A stretch of 10,972 nucleotides of DNA from Burkholderiales bacterium. GTDB lineage: Bacteria; Pseudomonadota; Gammaproteobacteria; Burkholderiales; Burkholderiaceae_C. The translations under genes and the position numbers were made by a program. Position 1 is the stretch's first letter. The number at the start of each line of letters is the position of its first letter. The DNA lies in NCBI GenBank assembly GCA_025352345.1, contig JANXTP010000066.1, positions 1-10,972 on the forward strand, in the 5' to 3' direction. Positions 5,451 to 10,972 of this stretch are shown here, one piece after another. The notes beneath the pieces were generated by a model, which was not told the origin of the DNA, ran no database searches, and saw only the letters and a program-made list of their open reading frames with translations.

Positions 5451-5948
5451 GTGCCCGTCCCCTCGCAGACCCAAAGCCACCTCCGGCATCCGTTGCCCGC
5501 ACTGCTCGGCAGTGCGAGCAACGTTCGCGTCTTGCGCGCCTTGGCCGCAGACGGGGTTCCGCACTTGGCACCTGAGTTGGCGGCGATGGCCGGGCTAATG
5601 CCGCAGGGCACCCGGGGCGTGCTGGACGTGATCGCGCGTCACGGCGCCGCGGTCAGCGCGGCATGGCTCTACGGCAGCGTGGGGGGTGGGGATGACTCGC
5701 CCGCCAGCGACGTGGACATCGCGCTCGTCGTCAGGTCCCATGCCGTGGCCGACCAGGTTTGTGAGGCACTGATGCCACTGGAAGACGCGCAGCAGATTCG
5801 CGCTTCGCTCACGGCCCTGACGAGCAATGAACTGGCGGCGCTGCCTGAAGACGACCCCTCGTGGGCCAACGTCGTGCGGGATGGCCGCGTCGTCAAGGGT
5901 GCTGCGCCGGATCAGACCAGGCGGCGCCTGACACGGACGGCGGCATGA
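5451..5948 (+). CDS. Single-chain winged-helix plus minimal nucleotidyltransferase (MNT) protein
   Basis: The 165-residue product has two parts. Residues about 14-66 (PLPALLGSASNVRVLRAL onward) look like a winged helix-turn-helix. Residues 71-96 are the Pol-beta-type nucleotidyltransferase core, WLYGSVGGGDDSPASDVDIA, with Gly75-Ser76 and the metal-binding Asp87 and Asp89 (GSx10DxD). MNT proteins transfer nucleotides to protein or RNA partners; in MNT/HEPN systems the MNT is the antitoxin that modifies the HEPN toxin. GTG 5451 is the first in-frame start after a stop at 5427, and it has no visible ribosome binding site, so a short-leader or leaderless mRNA is possible. No HEPN gene follows, so it is either an orphan antitoxin or a stand-alone regulator. 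An 8-bp stem with a three-base loop (5498-5516) lies inside the coding region. Confidence 0.78.
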   Translation: MPVPSQTQSHLRHPLPALLGSASNVRVLRALAADGVPHLAPELAAMAGLMPQGTRGVLDVIARHGAAVSAAWLYGSVGGGDDSPASDVDIALVVRSHAVADQVCEALMPLEDAQQIRASLTALTSNELAALPEDDPSWANVVRDGRVVKGAAPDQTRRRLTRTAA

Positions 5949-5960
5949 CGGGCAAAGGGT

Positions 5961-6002
5961 CATGCAAGGGATGATGCATGGCGTCTCAACAGAGTGAGGC
6001 GC
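5961..6002 (+). terminator. Pair of hairpins after the nucleotidyltransferase gene; possible weak terminator
   Basis: CATGCA (5961-5966) pairs with TGCATG (5975-5980). GCGTCTCA (5981-5988) then pairs with TGAGGCGC (5995-6002) over eight positions with one G-T wobble and a six-base loop. TTGTTGG follows, only a poor U-tract, so intrinsic termination would be weak. The hairpins lie in the 131-base gap before the next antitoxin. Confidence 0.3.
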
Positions 6003-6048
6003 TTGTTGGCGGCATAAACCTGCGCTGACTCGGCCCCTGCGTTAACAT

Positions 6049-6068
6049 ATTGGTGTCAAAACACCAAT
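6049..6068 (+). promoter_or_regulatory. 20-bp inverted repeat upstream of the ribbon-helix-helix antitoxin, candidate operator
   Basis: ATTGGTGT (6049-6056) and ACACCAAT (6061-6068) form a perfect inverted repeat around CAAA. It overlaps an AT-rich stretch (GTTAACATAT, 6041-6050) that could hold a -10 element, and lies 11 bases before the antitoxin ATG. Ribbon-helix-helix antitoxins bind such repeats to repress their own operon. No good -35 is visible. Confidence 0.55.
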
Positions 6069-6079
6069 GCGAGGCCACG

Positions 6080-6319
6080 ATGAGCCGTCTGACCATCACC
6101 TTGTCTGAAACCCGTTACCGCGCGCTAAAAGAAGCGTCTGCGCAGCGCGACAAAACCATCGGGCAATTGATCGATGAAAGCCTGGACTTCTATGGCATCA
6201 AGTCGCGCGAAGACGCGCGCGACCTCGTGCGCAGAGCGCGGGCGCGCAGCACGTTGACCGACCCGCAGGCGATGGCGGCGGCCCAAGAGCAAGTTCGGGC
6301 CGTGCGCCGCAAGCCGTGA
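6080..6319 (+). CDS. Ribbon-helix-helix (CopG/RHH-type) antitoxin
   Basis: With the ATG at 6080, preceded by GAGG at 6071-6074, the protein has 79 residues. The N-terminus MSRLTITLSETRYRALKEAS is the beta-strand plus helix A of the ribbon-helix-helix fold: alternating Leu/Ile/Leu face the core and intervening Arg, Thr and Ser face DNA. Helix B follows (KTIGQLIDESLDFYGI, 35-50). The C-terminal part (about 51-79) is Arg/Ala-rich and charged, as expected of the toxin-wrapping tail. An earlier start at 6050 would place codons inside the operator repeat and is rejected. The PIN-domain toxin starts 10 bases after the stop, making a VapBC-like pair. Antitoxin function is inferred from domain type and position. 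Confidence 0.82.
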   Translation: MSRLTITLSETRYRALKEASAQRDKTIGQLIDESLDFYGIKSREDARDLVRRARARSTLTDPQAMAAAQEQVRAVRRKP

Positions 6320-6329
6320 ACGCTGAGCC

Positions 6330-6749
6330 ATGAGCCGGCCCGCGGTCATCGTCGACACCAACGTCGTCGTGGCCGGTTTGCTGACGCAAAACGATGCGTC
6401 GCCCGTTGCCCGCGTGCTGGACGGCATGCTGAGCGCCGCCTTCCCCTTCGTGATGTCCGAGGCGCTGCTGGCCGAATACCGCACCGTGCTCGTGCGGCCG
6501 GTTCTTCGCAAGCTGCACTGCCTGACTGTGGCCGAGGTCGAATCGGTGCTGACTGACATGGCACAACACGCCATCATGCTGAAGCCCGTTGCTGCTCCGC
6601 CTGCGCCTGATCCGGGCGACCAGTTGCTGTGGGAGTTGCTTGCCGCGCGTGCGGATGTTCTGCTGATCACGGGCGACAAGCTGTTGCTGCGCGACGTTGG
6701 CATGAAAGGCCGAGTGATTTCGCCGCTGGCGTTTGTGGCAGGGCTGTAG
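6330..6749 (+). CDS. PIN-domain toxin (COG1569-like, VapC-type ribonuclease)
   Basis: PIN-domain toxins are Mg-dependent ribonucleases, usually cutting tRNA or rRNA. The 139-residue product begins SRPAVIVDTNVVVAGLL, with Asp9 of the DTN motif. Other probable metal ligands are Glu49 in LLAEYRTVL, Asp94 and Asp97 in PDPGDQLLWEL, and Asp116 in LLITGDKLLL, which together complete the acidic active site. The ITGDKLLL and AEYRTVLVRP segments match the PIN family described as putative toxin component COG1569 rather than classical VapC. All catalytic positions are intact, so it is probably active and held in check by the antitoxin just upstream. Its TAG stop lies in the first arm of a three-copy inverted repeat. 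Confidence 0.88.
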   Translation: MSRPAVIVDTNVVVAGLLTQNDASPVARVLDGMLSAAFPFVMSEALLAEYRTVLVRPVLRKLHCLTVAEVESVLTDMAQHAIMLKPVAAPPAPDPGDQLLWELLAARADVLLITGDKLLLRDVGMKGRVISPLAFVAGL

Positions 6750-6794
6750 CCACGCGGCTTGGCTACAGCGAGCCTGCGTGTGCTTGCTGTAGCC
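6743..6794 (+). repeat. Three-copy 9-bp element (plus, minus, plus) after the PIN toxin; two alternative hairpins
   Basis: GCTGTAGCC occurs at 6743-6751 and 6786-6794, and its complement GGCTACAGC at 6761-6769. The middle copy can pair leftward (GCTGTAGCCA 6743-6752 with TGGCTACAGC 6760-6769, 10 bp, 7-base loop). It can also pair rightward (GGCTACAGCGAGC 6761-6773 with GCTTGCTGTAGCC 6782-6794, 13 positions with one G-T wobble, 8-base loop). The first copy contains the PIN stop codon. No T-run follows, so the second hairpin is not a classical terminator; a REP-like mRNA-stabilising or Rho-related element is possible. Confidence 0.6.
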
Positions 6795-6887
6795 CCCATG
6801 GCACACCTCACCGCTGAGTGGGACACTAGCAGCCGAGTGTTGGCCGTTGCTTAGCTCACCGCTCGATTTGCCAGGGGGTGCTTCGCC
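6795..6887 (+). promoter_or_regulatory. Leader of the acyl-CoA ligase operon with a 9-bp direct repeat
   Basis: CTCACCGCT is repeated at 6807-6815 and 6855-6863, 48 bases apart, and the first copy sits in a short dyad CTCACCGCTGAG. AGGGGG (6873-6878) lies nine bases before the ligase ATG and is a plausible ribosome binding site. I see no convincing -35/-10 pair. If the operon has its own promoter it must lie here or in the hairpin region just before. The direct repeat could bind a regulator, but this is only a suggestion. Confidence 0.3.
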
Positions 6888-8405
6888 ATGAACCTTTTTT
6901 CGCTGCTCGACCAGACGGCGCTGCGCTATCCCGATCAGGGGGCGGTGTTCCGGGGGCTTGAGCAGGTGCTGAACTGGCAGCAGTTGCGTGCCCGTGCGCT
7001 GAGCCTGGCGGCGGGCATACGCCAGCGTTGCCAGGCGGGCGACCGCATCGCGCTGGTCAGCGAAAACCGCGTTGAATTTGCCGAACTGCTGTTCGCCGCC
7101 TGGGCGGCCGAGGCGGTGATCGTGCCCGTCAACTTCAAGCTGCACGACAAAGAGGTGCTGCAAATTCTGCAAGACGCCGAGGTGTCGCTGGTGTTCGCCT
7201 CGCCGAAGCTGCTGCCTGACTTGCCGCACACCGCGGCGGCGCATGCCGGGCGCGTGGTGGTGATCGGTGAGCCCGATTACCTCGCCATGCTGCAGGCCGA
7301 TGCGCTGGCGCCGCCCACCATCGATCCGCAGGCGCTGGCCTGGCTGTTCTACACCAGCGGCACCACCGGGCGCTCCAAGGGCGCCATGCTGTCGCACCGC
7401 AATCTGCTGGCCATGACGGTGGCGCACCTGGCCGACATCGAATCGATGAACGTGCACTGCAGCCAGATTCATGTGGCGCCCATGTCGCATGGCTCGGGCA
7501 TGTACCTGCTGAGCTCGGTGGCACGCGGCGCGCGGCAGGTGGTGCCGGCCTCGGGCGCGTTCGATCCGACCGAGTTTCTCGACCTTTGCGAGGTGCACCC
7601 CGGCTGCGGCGCTTTCCTGGCGCCCACGATGGTGCAGCGCCTGCGGCTCGAAGTTGAAGCCAAGCACCGCGCGCCGCCCGCCCACCTGCGCTGCATCGTC
7701 TACGGCGGTGGGCCGATGTATGTGGAAGAGCTGCGCAAATCGACCGCGGCGCTGGGCCCGGTGTTCGCGCAAATCTACGGCCAGGGCGAGGCCCCGATGA
7801 CGATCACCGGGCTCGACATCGCCAGCCACGCGACAGAAGACGACGCCATCCTCGGCTCGGTGGGCTGGCCGCGCAGCGGGGTCGAAGTGCGGGTGATCGA
7901 TGCACAGGGCGCGCCGGTGCCGGTGGGCGAGGTGGGTGAAATCGTGTGCCGCGGCGATGTGGTGATGTCGGGCTACTGGCGCAACCCCGCGGCCACCGCG
8001 CAGGCCATCCAGAACGGCTGGCTGCACACCGGCGACATGGGCTCGCTCGACGCGCACGGCTGCCTCACGCTGCGCGATCGCTCGAAGGACGTGGTCATCA
8101 GCGGTGGGAGCAACATCTACCCGCGCGAGATCGAGGAAGTCTTGCAAACCCACCCCGGCGTCATCAAAACAAGCATCATCGGTCGGCCCGATGCGGAGTG
8201 GGGCGAGGTGGTGGTGGCCTTCGTGGTGCGCACGCCGGGGTCGGCGGTGACGGCGAAGGAGCTCGATGCGCATTGCCTGGAAAACATCGCGCGCTTCAAG
8301 CGGCCGAAGGAATACCGCTTCGTCGATGAGCTGCCCACCAGCAGCTACGGCAAGGTGCTGAAGAACGAGTTGCGCAAGATGCTGGCAGATGCAGCGCCCG
8401 GTTGA
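6888..8405 (+). CDS. AMP-forming acyl-CoA ligase (ANL superfamily)
   Basis: The enzyme would activate a carboxylic acid with ATP to an acyl-adenylate and then to acyl-CoA. The 505 residues include all the core motifs: the phosphate loop YTSGTTGRSKGAMLSH (155-170), the substrate/adenine motif YGQGE (297-301), WLHTGD (378-383) with the ribose-binding Asp383, the hinge RDRSKDVVISGGSNIYPREI (396-415), and the catalytic Lys489 in SYGKVLKNELR. Length and the NIYPREIEEVL pattern fit the medium/long-chain or aromatic acyl-CoA ligase families; substrate cannot be called. The start ATG at 6888 has AGGGGG nine bases upstream. The thiolase starts 25 bases downstream and a BKACE gene follows, so it probably supplies the CoA ester for a beta-oxidation-like or beta-keto-acid pathway. 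No damage is seen. Confidence 0.92.
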   Translation: MNLFSLLDQTALRYPDQGAVFRGLEQVLNWQQLRARALSLAAGIRQRCQAGDRIALVSENRVEFAELLFAAWAAEAVIVPVNFKLHDKEVLQILQDAEVSLVFASPKLLPDLPHTAAAHAGRVVVIGEPDYLAMLQADALAPPTIDPQALAWLFYTSGTTGRSKGAMLSHRNLLAMTVAHLADIESMNVHCSQIHVAPMSHGSGMYLLSSVARGARQVVPASGAFDPTEFLDLCEVHPGCGAFLAPTMVQRLRLEVEAKHRAPPAHLRCIVYGGGPMYVEELRKSTAALGPVFAQIYGQGEAPMTITGLDIASHATEDDAILGSVGWPRSGVEVRVIDAQGAPVPVGEVGEIVCRGDVVMSGYWRNPAATAQAIQNGWLHTGDMGSLDAHGCLTLRDRSKDVVISGGSNIYPREIEEVLQTHPGVIKTSIIGRPDAEWGEVVVAFVVRTPGSAVTAKELDAHCLENIARFKRPKEYRFVDELPTSSYGKVLKNELRKMLADAAPG

Positions 8406-8430
8406 TGGCAGTGATCACAGGAGACCACTC

Positions 8431-9606
8431 ATGAGCGTGAACGTATCCATCGTCGGCTGGGCGCAAACCCCGTTCGGCAAGTTCGACAACGAAAGCGTCG
8501 AGAGCCTGATCGTCAAGGCAGTACACGGCGCGCTTGAATCGGCGGGCATCTCGGCGGCCGATGTCGACGAGATCTACCTCGGCCACTTCAACGCCGGCTT
8601 CTCGAAGCAGGACTTCACCGCGTCGCTGGTGCTGCAGGCCGACGACGCCTTACGCTTCACGCCGGCCACGCGGGTCGAGAACGCCTGCGCCACCGGCACC
8701 GCAGCGATCCACCAGGGCATCAAGGCGATTCAGGCCGGCCGCGCGAAGATCGTGCTGGCGGTGGGCGTCGAACAGATGACGCAAACGCCCGGCCCCGAGG
8801 TCGGTACCAACCTGCTGCGCGCCTCCTACCTTCGTGAGGAAAGCGACATCCAGGGCGGCTTTGCCGGCCTGTTCGGCCAGATCGCCAGCACCTACTTCGA
8901 GAAGTACGGCGACCAATCCGATGCGCTGGCGATGATTGCCGCCAAGAACCACCGCAACGGCGCCTCGAACCCGCTGGCGCATCTGCGCAAGGACCTGGGC
9001 TACGACTTCTGCCGCCAGGTCAGCGAGAAGAACCCGTTCGTCGCCGGCCCACTCAAGCGCACCGATTGCTCGCCGGTGTCTGACGGCGCCGCCGCCGTGA
9101 TCCTGACCGATGCGGCCACGGCCCAATCGATGCAGCGCGAGATCGCCATCCGCAGCGTGGCGCATGTGCAGGATTTCCTGCCGATGTCGCGGCGCGAAGT
9201 GATGAAGCTCGAAGGCTGCACGCTGGCCTGGCGCAAGGCACTCGATGCGGCCCAGCTGCAGCTGAGCGATTTGTCGTTCGTTGAAACGCACGACTGCTTC
9301 ACCGTGGCCGAGTTGCTCGAATACGAGGCCATGGGCCTGACGCCGGCTGGCCAGGGCGCCACCGCGATCCGCGAAGGCTGGACCCAGGTGGGCGGCAAGC
9401 TGCCGGTCAATGCATCGGGCGGCTTGAAAGCGAAAGGCCACCCGGTGGGTGCCACGGGCGTGTCGATGCATGTGATGGCCGCGATGCAACTGGCCGACCA
9501 GATGCCCGAGGCGATCACGGTGAAGAACGCGCGGCTCGGCGGCATCTTCAACATGGGCGGCGCGGGCGTCGCCAATTACGTCAGCATCCTCGAGCGCGTG
9601 CGCTGA
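8431..9606 (+). CDS. SCP-x-type thiolase (acetyl-CoA acetyltransferase family)
   Basis: The 391-residue protein begins MSVNVSIVGWAQTPFGKF; ATG 8431 has AGGAG at 8419-8423. Cys86 in ENACATGTAA is the expected acyl-accepting cysteine. His287 in ETHDCFT and His337 in GGLKAKGHPVGATG are the other catalytic residues. The HDCFT motif and the lack of the classical C-terminal CxG cysteine (the region reads IFNMGGAGVANY, 372-383) place it in the SCP-x/lipid-transfer-like thiolase branch, found in sterol side-chain and other unusual degradations, rather than in the FadA or PhaA type. The expected reaction is CoA-dependent cleavage of a 3-ketoacyl-CoA, or its reverse. It lies between the ligase and the BKACE gene, with one base before the latter. 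The true substrate is unknown; a non-degradative condensing role is an alternative. Confidence 0.9.
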   Translation: MSVNVSIVGWAQTPFGKFDNESVESLIVKAVHGALESAGISAADVDEIYLGHFNAGFSKQDFTASLVLQADDALRFTPATRVENACATGTAAIHQGIKAIQAGRAKIVLAVGVEQMTQTPGPEVGTNLLRASYLREESDIQGGFAGLFGQIASTYFEKYGDQSDALAMIAAKNHRNGASNPLAHLRKDLGYDFCRQVSEKNPFVAGPLKRTDCSPVSDGAAAVILTDAATAQSMQREIAIRSVAHVQDFLPMSRREVMKLEGCTLAWRKALDAAQLQLSDLSFVETHDCFTVAELLEYEAMGLTPAGQGATAIREGWTQVGGKLPVNASGGLKAKGHPVGATGVSMHVMAAMQLADQMPEAITVKNARLGGIFNMGGAGVANYVSILERVR

Positions 9607-9607
9607 G

Positions 9608-10531
9608 ATGAACAAGGTCATCATCACCTGCGCCATCACCGGGTCGATCCACACCCCGTCGATGTCGCCCTACCTGCCGGTGACGGCCGACGAGATCACC
9701 GCCTCGGCGCTCGGCGCGGCCGAGGCGGGTGCGGCCATCGTGCACCTGCACGCACGCGACCCGAAAGACGGCCGGCCGTCGCAGGACCCGGCGCTGTTTA
9801 GGCAGTTCGTACCGCGCATCAAGGCGGCCTCGGACGTGGTGATCAACATCACCACCGGCGGCGCGCCGACGATGACGGTTGAAGAGCGGCTGCAGCCCGC
9901 ACTGCAGCTGCAACCGGAGGTCGCTTCGCTGAACATGGGCTCGATGAATTTCGGGCTCTACGAAATGCTCGGCCGCTTCAAGGACTTCAAGCACGACTGG
10001 GAGCGGCCGTACCTGGCCGGCAGCGACGACCGCGTGTTCAAGAACACCTTCAAGGACATCGCGCACATCCTGCAATCGTGCAGCGAGCACGGCACCCGCT
10101 TCGAGATCGAGTGCTACGACATCGGGCACCTGTACACCGCAGCCCACTTTCTCGACCGGGCGCTGCTGAGGCCGCCGCTGCTGATCCAGTCGGTGTTCGG
10201 GCTGCGTGGTGGCATTGGCGGGCATGTGGAAGACCTGATGCACATGCGCCGCACCGCCGATCGGCTGTTCGGCCAGGACTACGTGTGGTCGGTGCTGGGC
10301 GCGGGCCGCCACCAGATTCCGCTGGCCACCGTGTCGGCGTCGATCGGCGGCCATGTGCGCGTGGGCCTCGAAGACTCGCTGTGGGACGGCCCCGGCCAGT
10401 TCGCAACGAGCAACGCGGTGCAGGTGCAGCGGATGCGCACCATCATCGAGGCGCTGTCGCTGCAGGTCGCCACGCCGGCCGAGGCGCGCCAGATGCTGGG
10501 CCTGAAGGGCCGCGACGAAGTGGCGTTCTGA
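9608..10531 (+). CDS. BKACE-family beta-keto acid cleavage enzyme (DUF849, Kce-like)
   Basis: BKACE enzymes condense a beta-keto acid with acetyl-CoA and split it into acetoacetate and a new CoA ester; the founding member Kce acts on 3-keto-5-aminohexanoate in lysine fermentation. The 307 residues form a TIM barrel with zinc ligands His46 and His48 in VHLHARD, and the C-terminal RVGLED with Arg251, Glu255 and Asp256. From memory these match Kce Arg226, Glu230 and Asp231 with a constant offset of 25. Position 14 reads Ile in CAITGSIHTPS, where Kce has the substrate-amine-binding Glu14, so a substrate other than a 5-amino keto acid is likely. ATG 9608 lies one base after the thiolase TGA. The gene may be translationally coupled to the thiolase. 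No internal defects are seen. Confidence 0.9.
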   Translation: MNKVIITCAITGSIHTPSMSPYLPVTADEITASALGAAEAGAAIVHLHARDPKDGRPSQDPALFRQFVPRIKAASDVVINITTGGAPTMTVEERLQPALQLQPEVASLNMGSMNFGLYEMLGRFKDFKHDWERPYLAGSDDRVFKNTFKDIAHILQSCSEHGTRFEIECYDIGHLYTAAHFLDRALLRPPLLIQSVFGLRGGIGGHVEDLMHMRRTADRLFGQDYVWSVLGAGRHQIPLATVSASIGGHVRVGLEDSLWDGPGQFATSNAVQVQRMRTIIEALSLQVATPAEARQMLGLKGRDEVAF

Positions 10532-10551
10532 TGCTGCGGTGACACGCAGCA
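10532..10551. terminator. Hairpin between the convergent BKACE and kdpE genes
   Basis: TGCTGCG (10532-10538) pairs perfectly with CGCAGCA (10545-10551) around GTGACA, directly after the BKACE stop and 9 bases before the end of kdpE on the other strand. There is no U-tract in either direction, which is usual for weak or Rho-assisted bidirectional ends in GC-rich genomes. Termination is inferred from position. Confidence 0.35.
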
Positions 10552-10560
10552 GGCGGCGCT

Positions 10561-10972
10561 TCAGCCGTCCGCCAGCAGCCGATAGCCGACACCCGTCTCG
10601 GTGATGAAATGCCTCGGCTGCGCCGGGTCGTCTTCGAGCTTCTGGCGCAGGCTGCCCATGAACACCCGCAGGTAGTGCGTGCTCTGCGCGTGCGTCGGGC
10701 CCCAGACCTCGCGCAGCAAATACGGATGCGTCAGCACGCGGTCGGCGTTGGCGATCAGCACGCCGAGCAGGCGGTATTCGAGCGGTGTGAGGTGCACCTC
10801 GGCGCCGCGGCGGCGCACCAGGCGGGCAGCGAGGTCGACTTCGTTGTCGCCGAAGCGGAAGGTGGCGTCCTGCGTCGTGCGTGCGGCGCGCACGCGGCGC
10901 ATGTTGGCGCGGGTGCGGGCCAGCAGTTCGGCGGTGCCGAAGGGTTTGGTGATGTAGTCGTCGGCACCGGCA
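10561..10972 (-). CDS. kdpE: Two-component response regulator KdpE, C-terminal part (partial)
   Basis: The gene reads right to left and is cut by the right edge of the window; the visible 136 residues begin AGADDYITKPFGTAELLART. The KPF lysine ends the receiver domain. The OmpR-type winged-helix effector domain follows: EVHLTPLEYRLLGVLIANAD, then VLTHPYLLREVWGPTHAQST, THYLRVFMGSLRQKLE, and the wing end ITETGVGYRL. The THYLRVxMGxLRQKLE and LREVWGP strings point to KdpE, which activates the kdpFABC potassium-transport operon when phosphorylated by KdpD. The stop is at 10561-10563. An internal Met-initiated reading from 10902 would be only the effector domain; the open frame upstream shows the gene continues. 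kdpD and kdpFABC would be expected beyond the right edge. Confidence 0.92.
   Translation of the reverse strand, partial: AGADDYITKPFGTAELLARTRANMRRVRAARTTQDATFRFGDNEVDLAARLVRRRGAEVHLTPLEYRLLGVLIANADRVLTHPYLLREVWGPTHAQSTHYLRVFMGSLRQKLEDDPAQPRHFITETGVGYRLLADG

Noticed and set aside
5983..6011. Possible integron attC site (GTCTCAAC ... GTTGGCG) beside the toxin-antitoxin cassettes
   Set aside because: The core-site consensus GTTRRRY/RYYYAAC is not met properly and no matching site flanks the other cassettes. No integrase is present.
5945..6017. Chain of short ORFs after the nucleotidyltransferase gene (starts at 5945, 5971 and 5994) joined by ATGA/GTGA overlaps
   Set aside because: Products of 7 to 9 residues without conservation signal, ribosome binding sites or repeats. 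It shows how easily such chains arise by chance.
6316..6333. Mini-ORF GTG AAC GCT GAG CCA TGA bridging antitoxin stop and PIN start, like the rlmH-maf relay
   Set aside because: Any TGA preceded by A or G creates such an overlap, so a single bridge is likely by chance. Unlike rlmH-maf, there is no underlying repeat.
6198..8273. 691-codon open frame on the - strand opposite the PIN and ligase genes
   Set aside because: It is His/Arg-rich and without a recognisable domain, and the + strand carries complete ligase motifs. It is a GC-bias shadow.
8650..10354. Antisense open frames of 334 and 257 codons opposite the thiolase and BKACE genes
   Set aside because: Same shadow effect; no motifs, and the + strand proteins are complete with intact active sites.

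Overview
The window looks like chromosomal DNA of a GC-rich betaproteobacterium of the order Burkholderiales. The evidence is the gene order hemF-nadD-rsfS-rlmH-maf-rng with betaproteobacterial-looking proteins, the strong G/C third-position bias, and a downstream acyl-CoA catabolic operon. A Leptothrix/Rubrivivax/Roseateles-like relative is my guess; genus cannot be settled from this sequence alone.

Region 1 (1-4409, + strand) is a housekeeping cluster. It holds the 3' end of hemF (heme), then nadD (NAD), rsfS (ribosome silencing factor), rlmH (23S rRNA pseudouridine methyltransferase), maf (nucleotide pyrophosphatase) and rng (RNase G). Spacing is tight: rsfS and rlmH share a GTGA, and rlmH is joined to maf through a 14-bp triplicate repeat. 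Two oddities stand out. RsfS carries a histone-H1-like Lys/Ala/Pro tail of about 160 residues. The rlmH-maf junction is a relay of three ATGA stop/start overlaps with two 5-codon mini-ORFs.

Region 2 (about 4440-6800, + strand) is an accessory island of three toxin-antitoxin-like units in tandem: a Phd/YefM antitoxin with a RelE/ParE-type toxin, a single-chain winged-HTH plus minimal nucleotidyltransferase protein with no visible partner, and a ribbon-helix-helix antitoxin with a PIN-domain toxin. Each unit has a perfect inverted repeat just upstream that could be its own operator. Base composition drops locally between units 1 and 2. The island ends in a three-copy inverted repeat able to form two mutually exclusive hairpins.

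Region 3 (6888-10531, + strand) is a three-gene operon: an AMP-forming acyl-CoA ligase, an SCP-x-type thiolase and a BKACE (DUF849, beta-keto acid cleavage) enzyme. It probably degrades an unidentified carboxylic acid by CoA activation followed by beta-keto cleavage. This is the best candidate for an undescribed pathway.

Region 4 (10561-10972, - strand) is the C-terminal part of the response regulator KdpE, convergent with the operon across a short intergenic hairpin. The rest of kdpE lies beyond the right edge.
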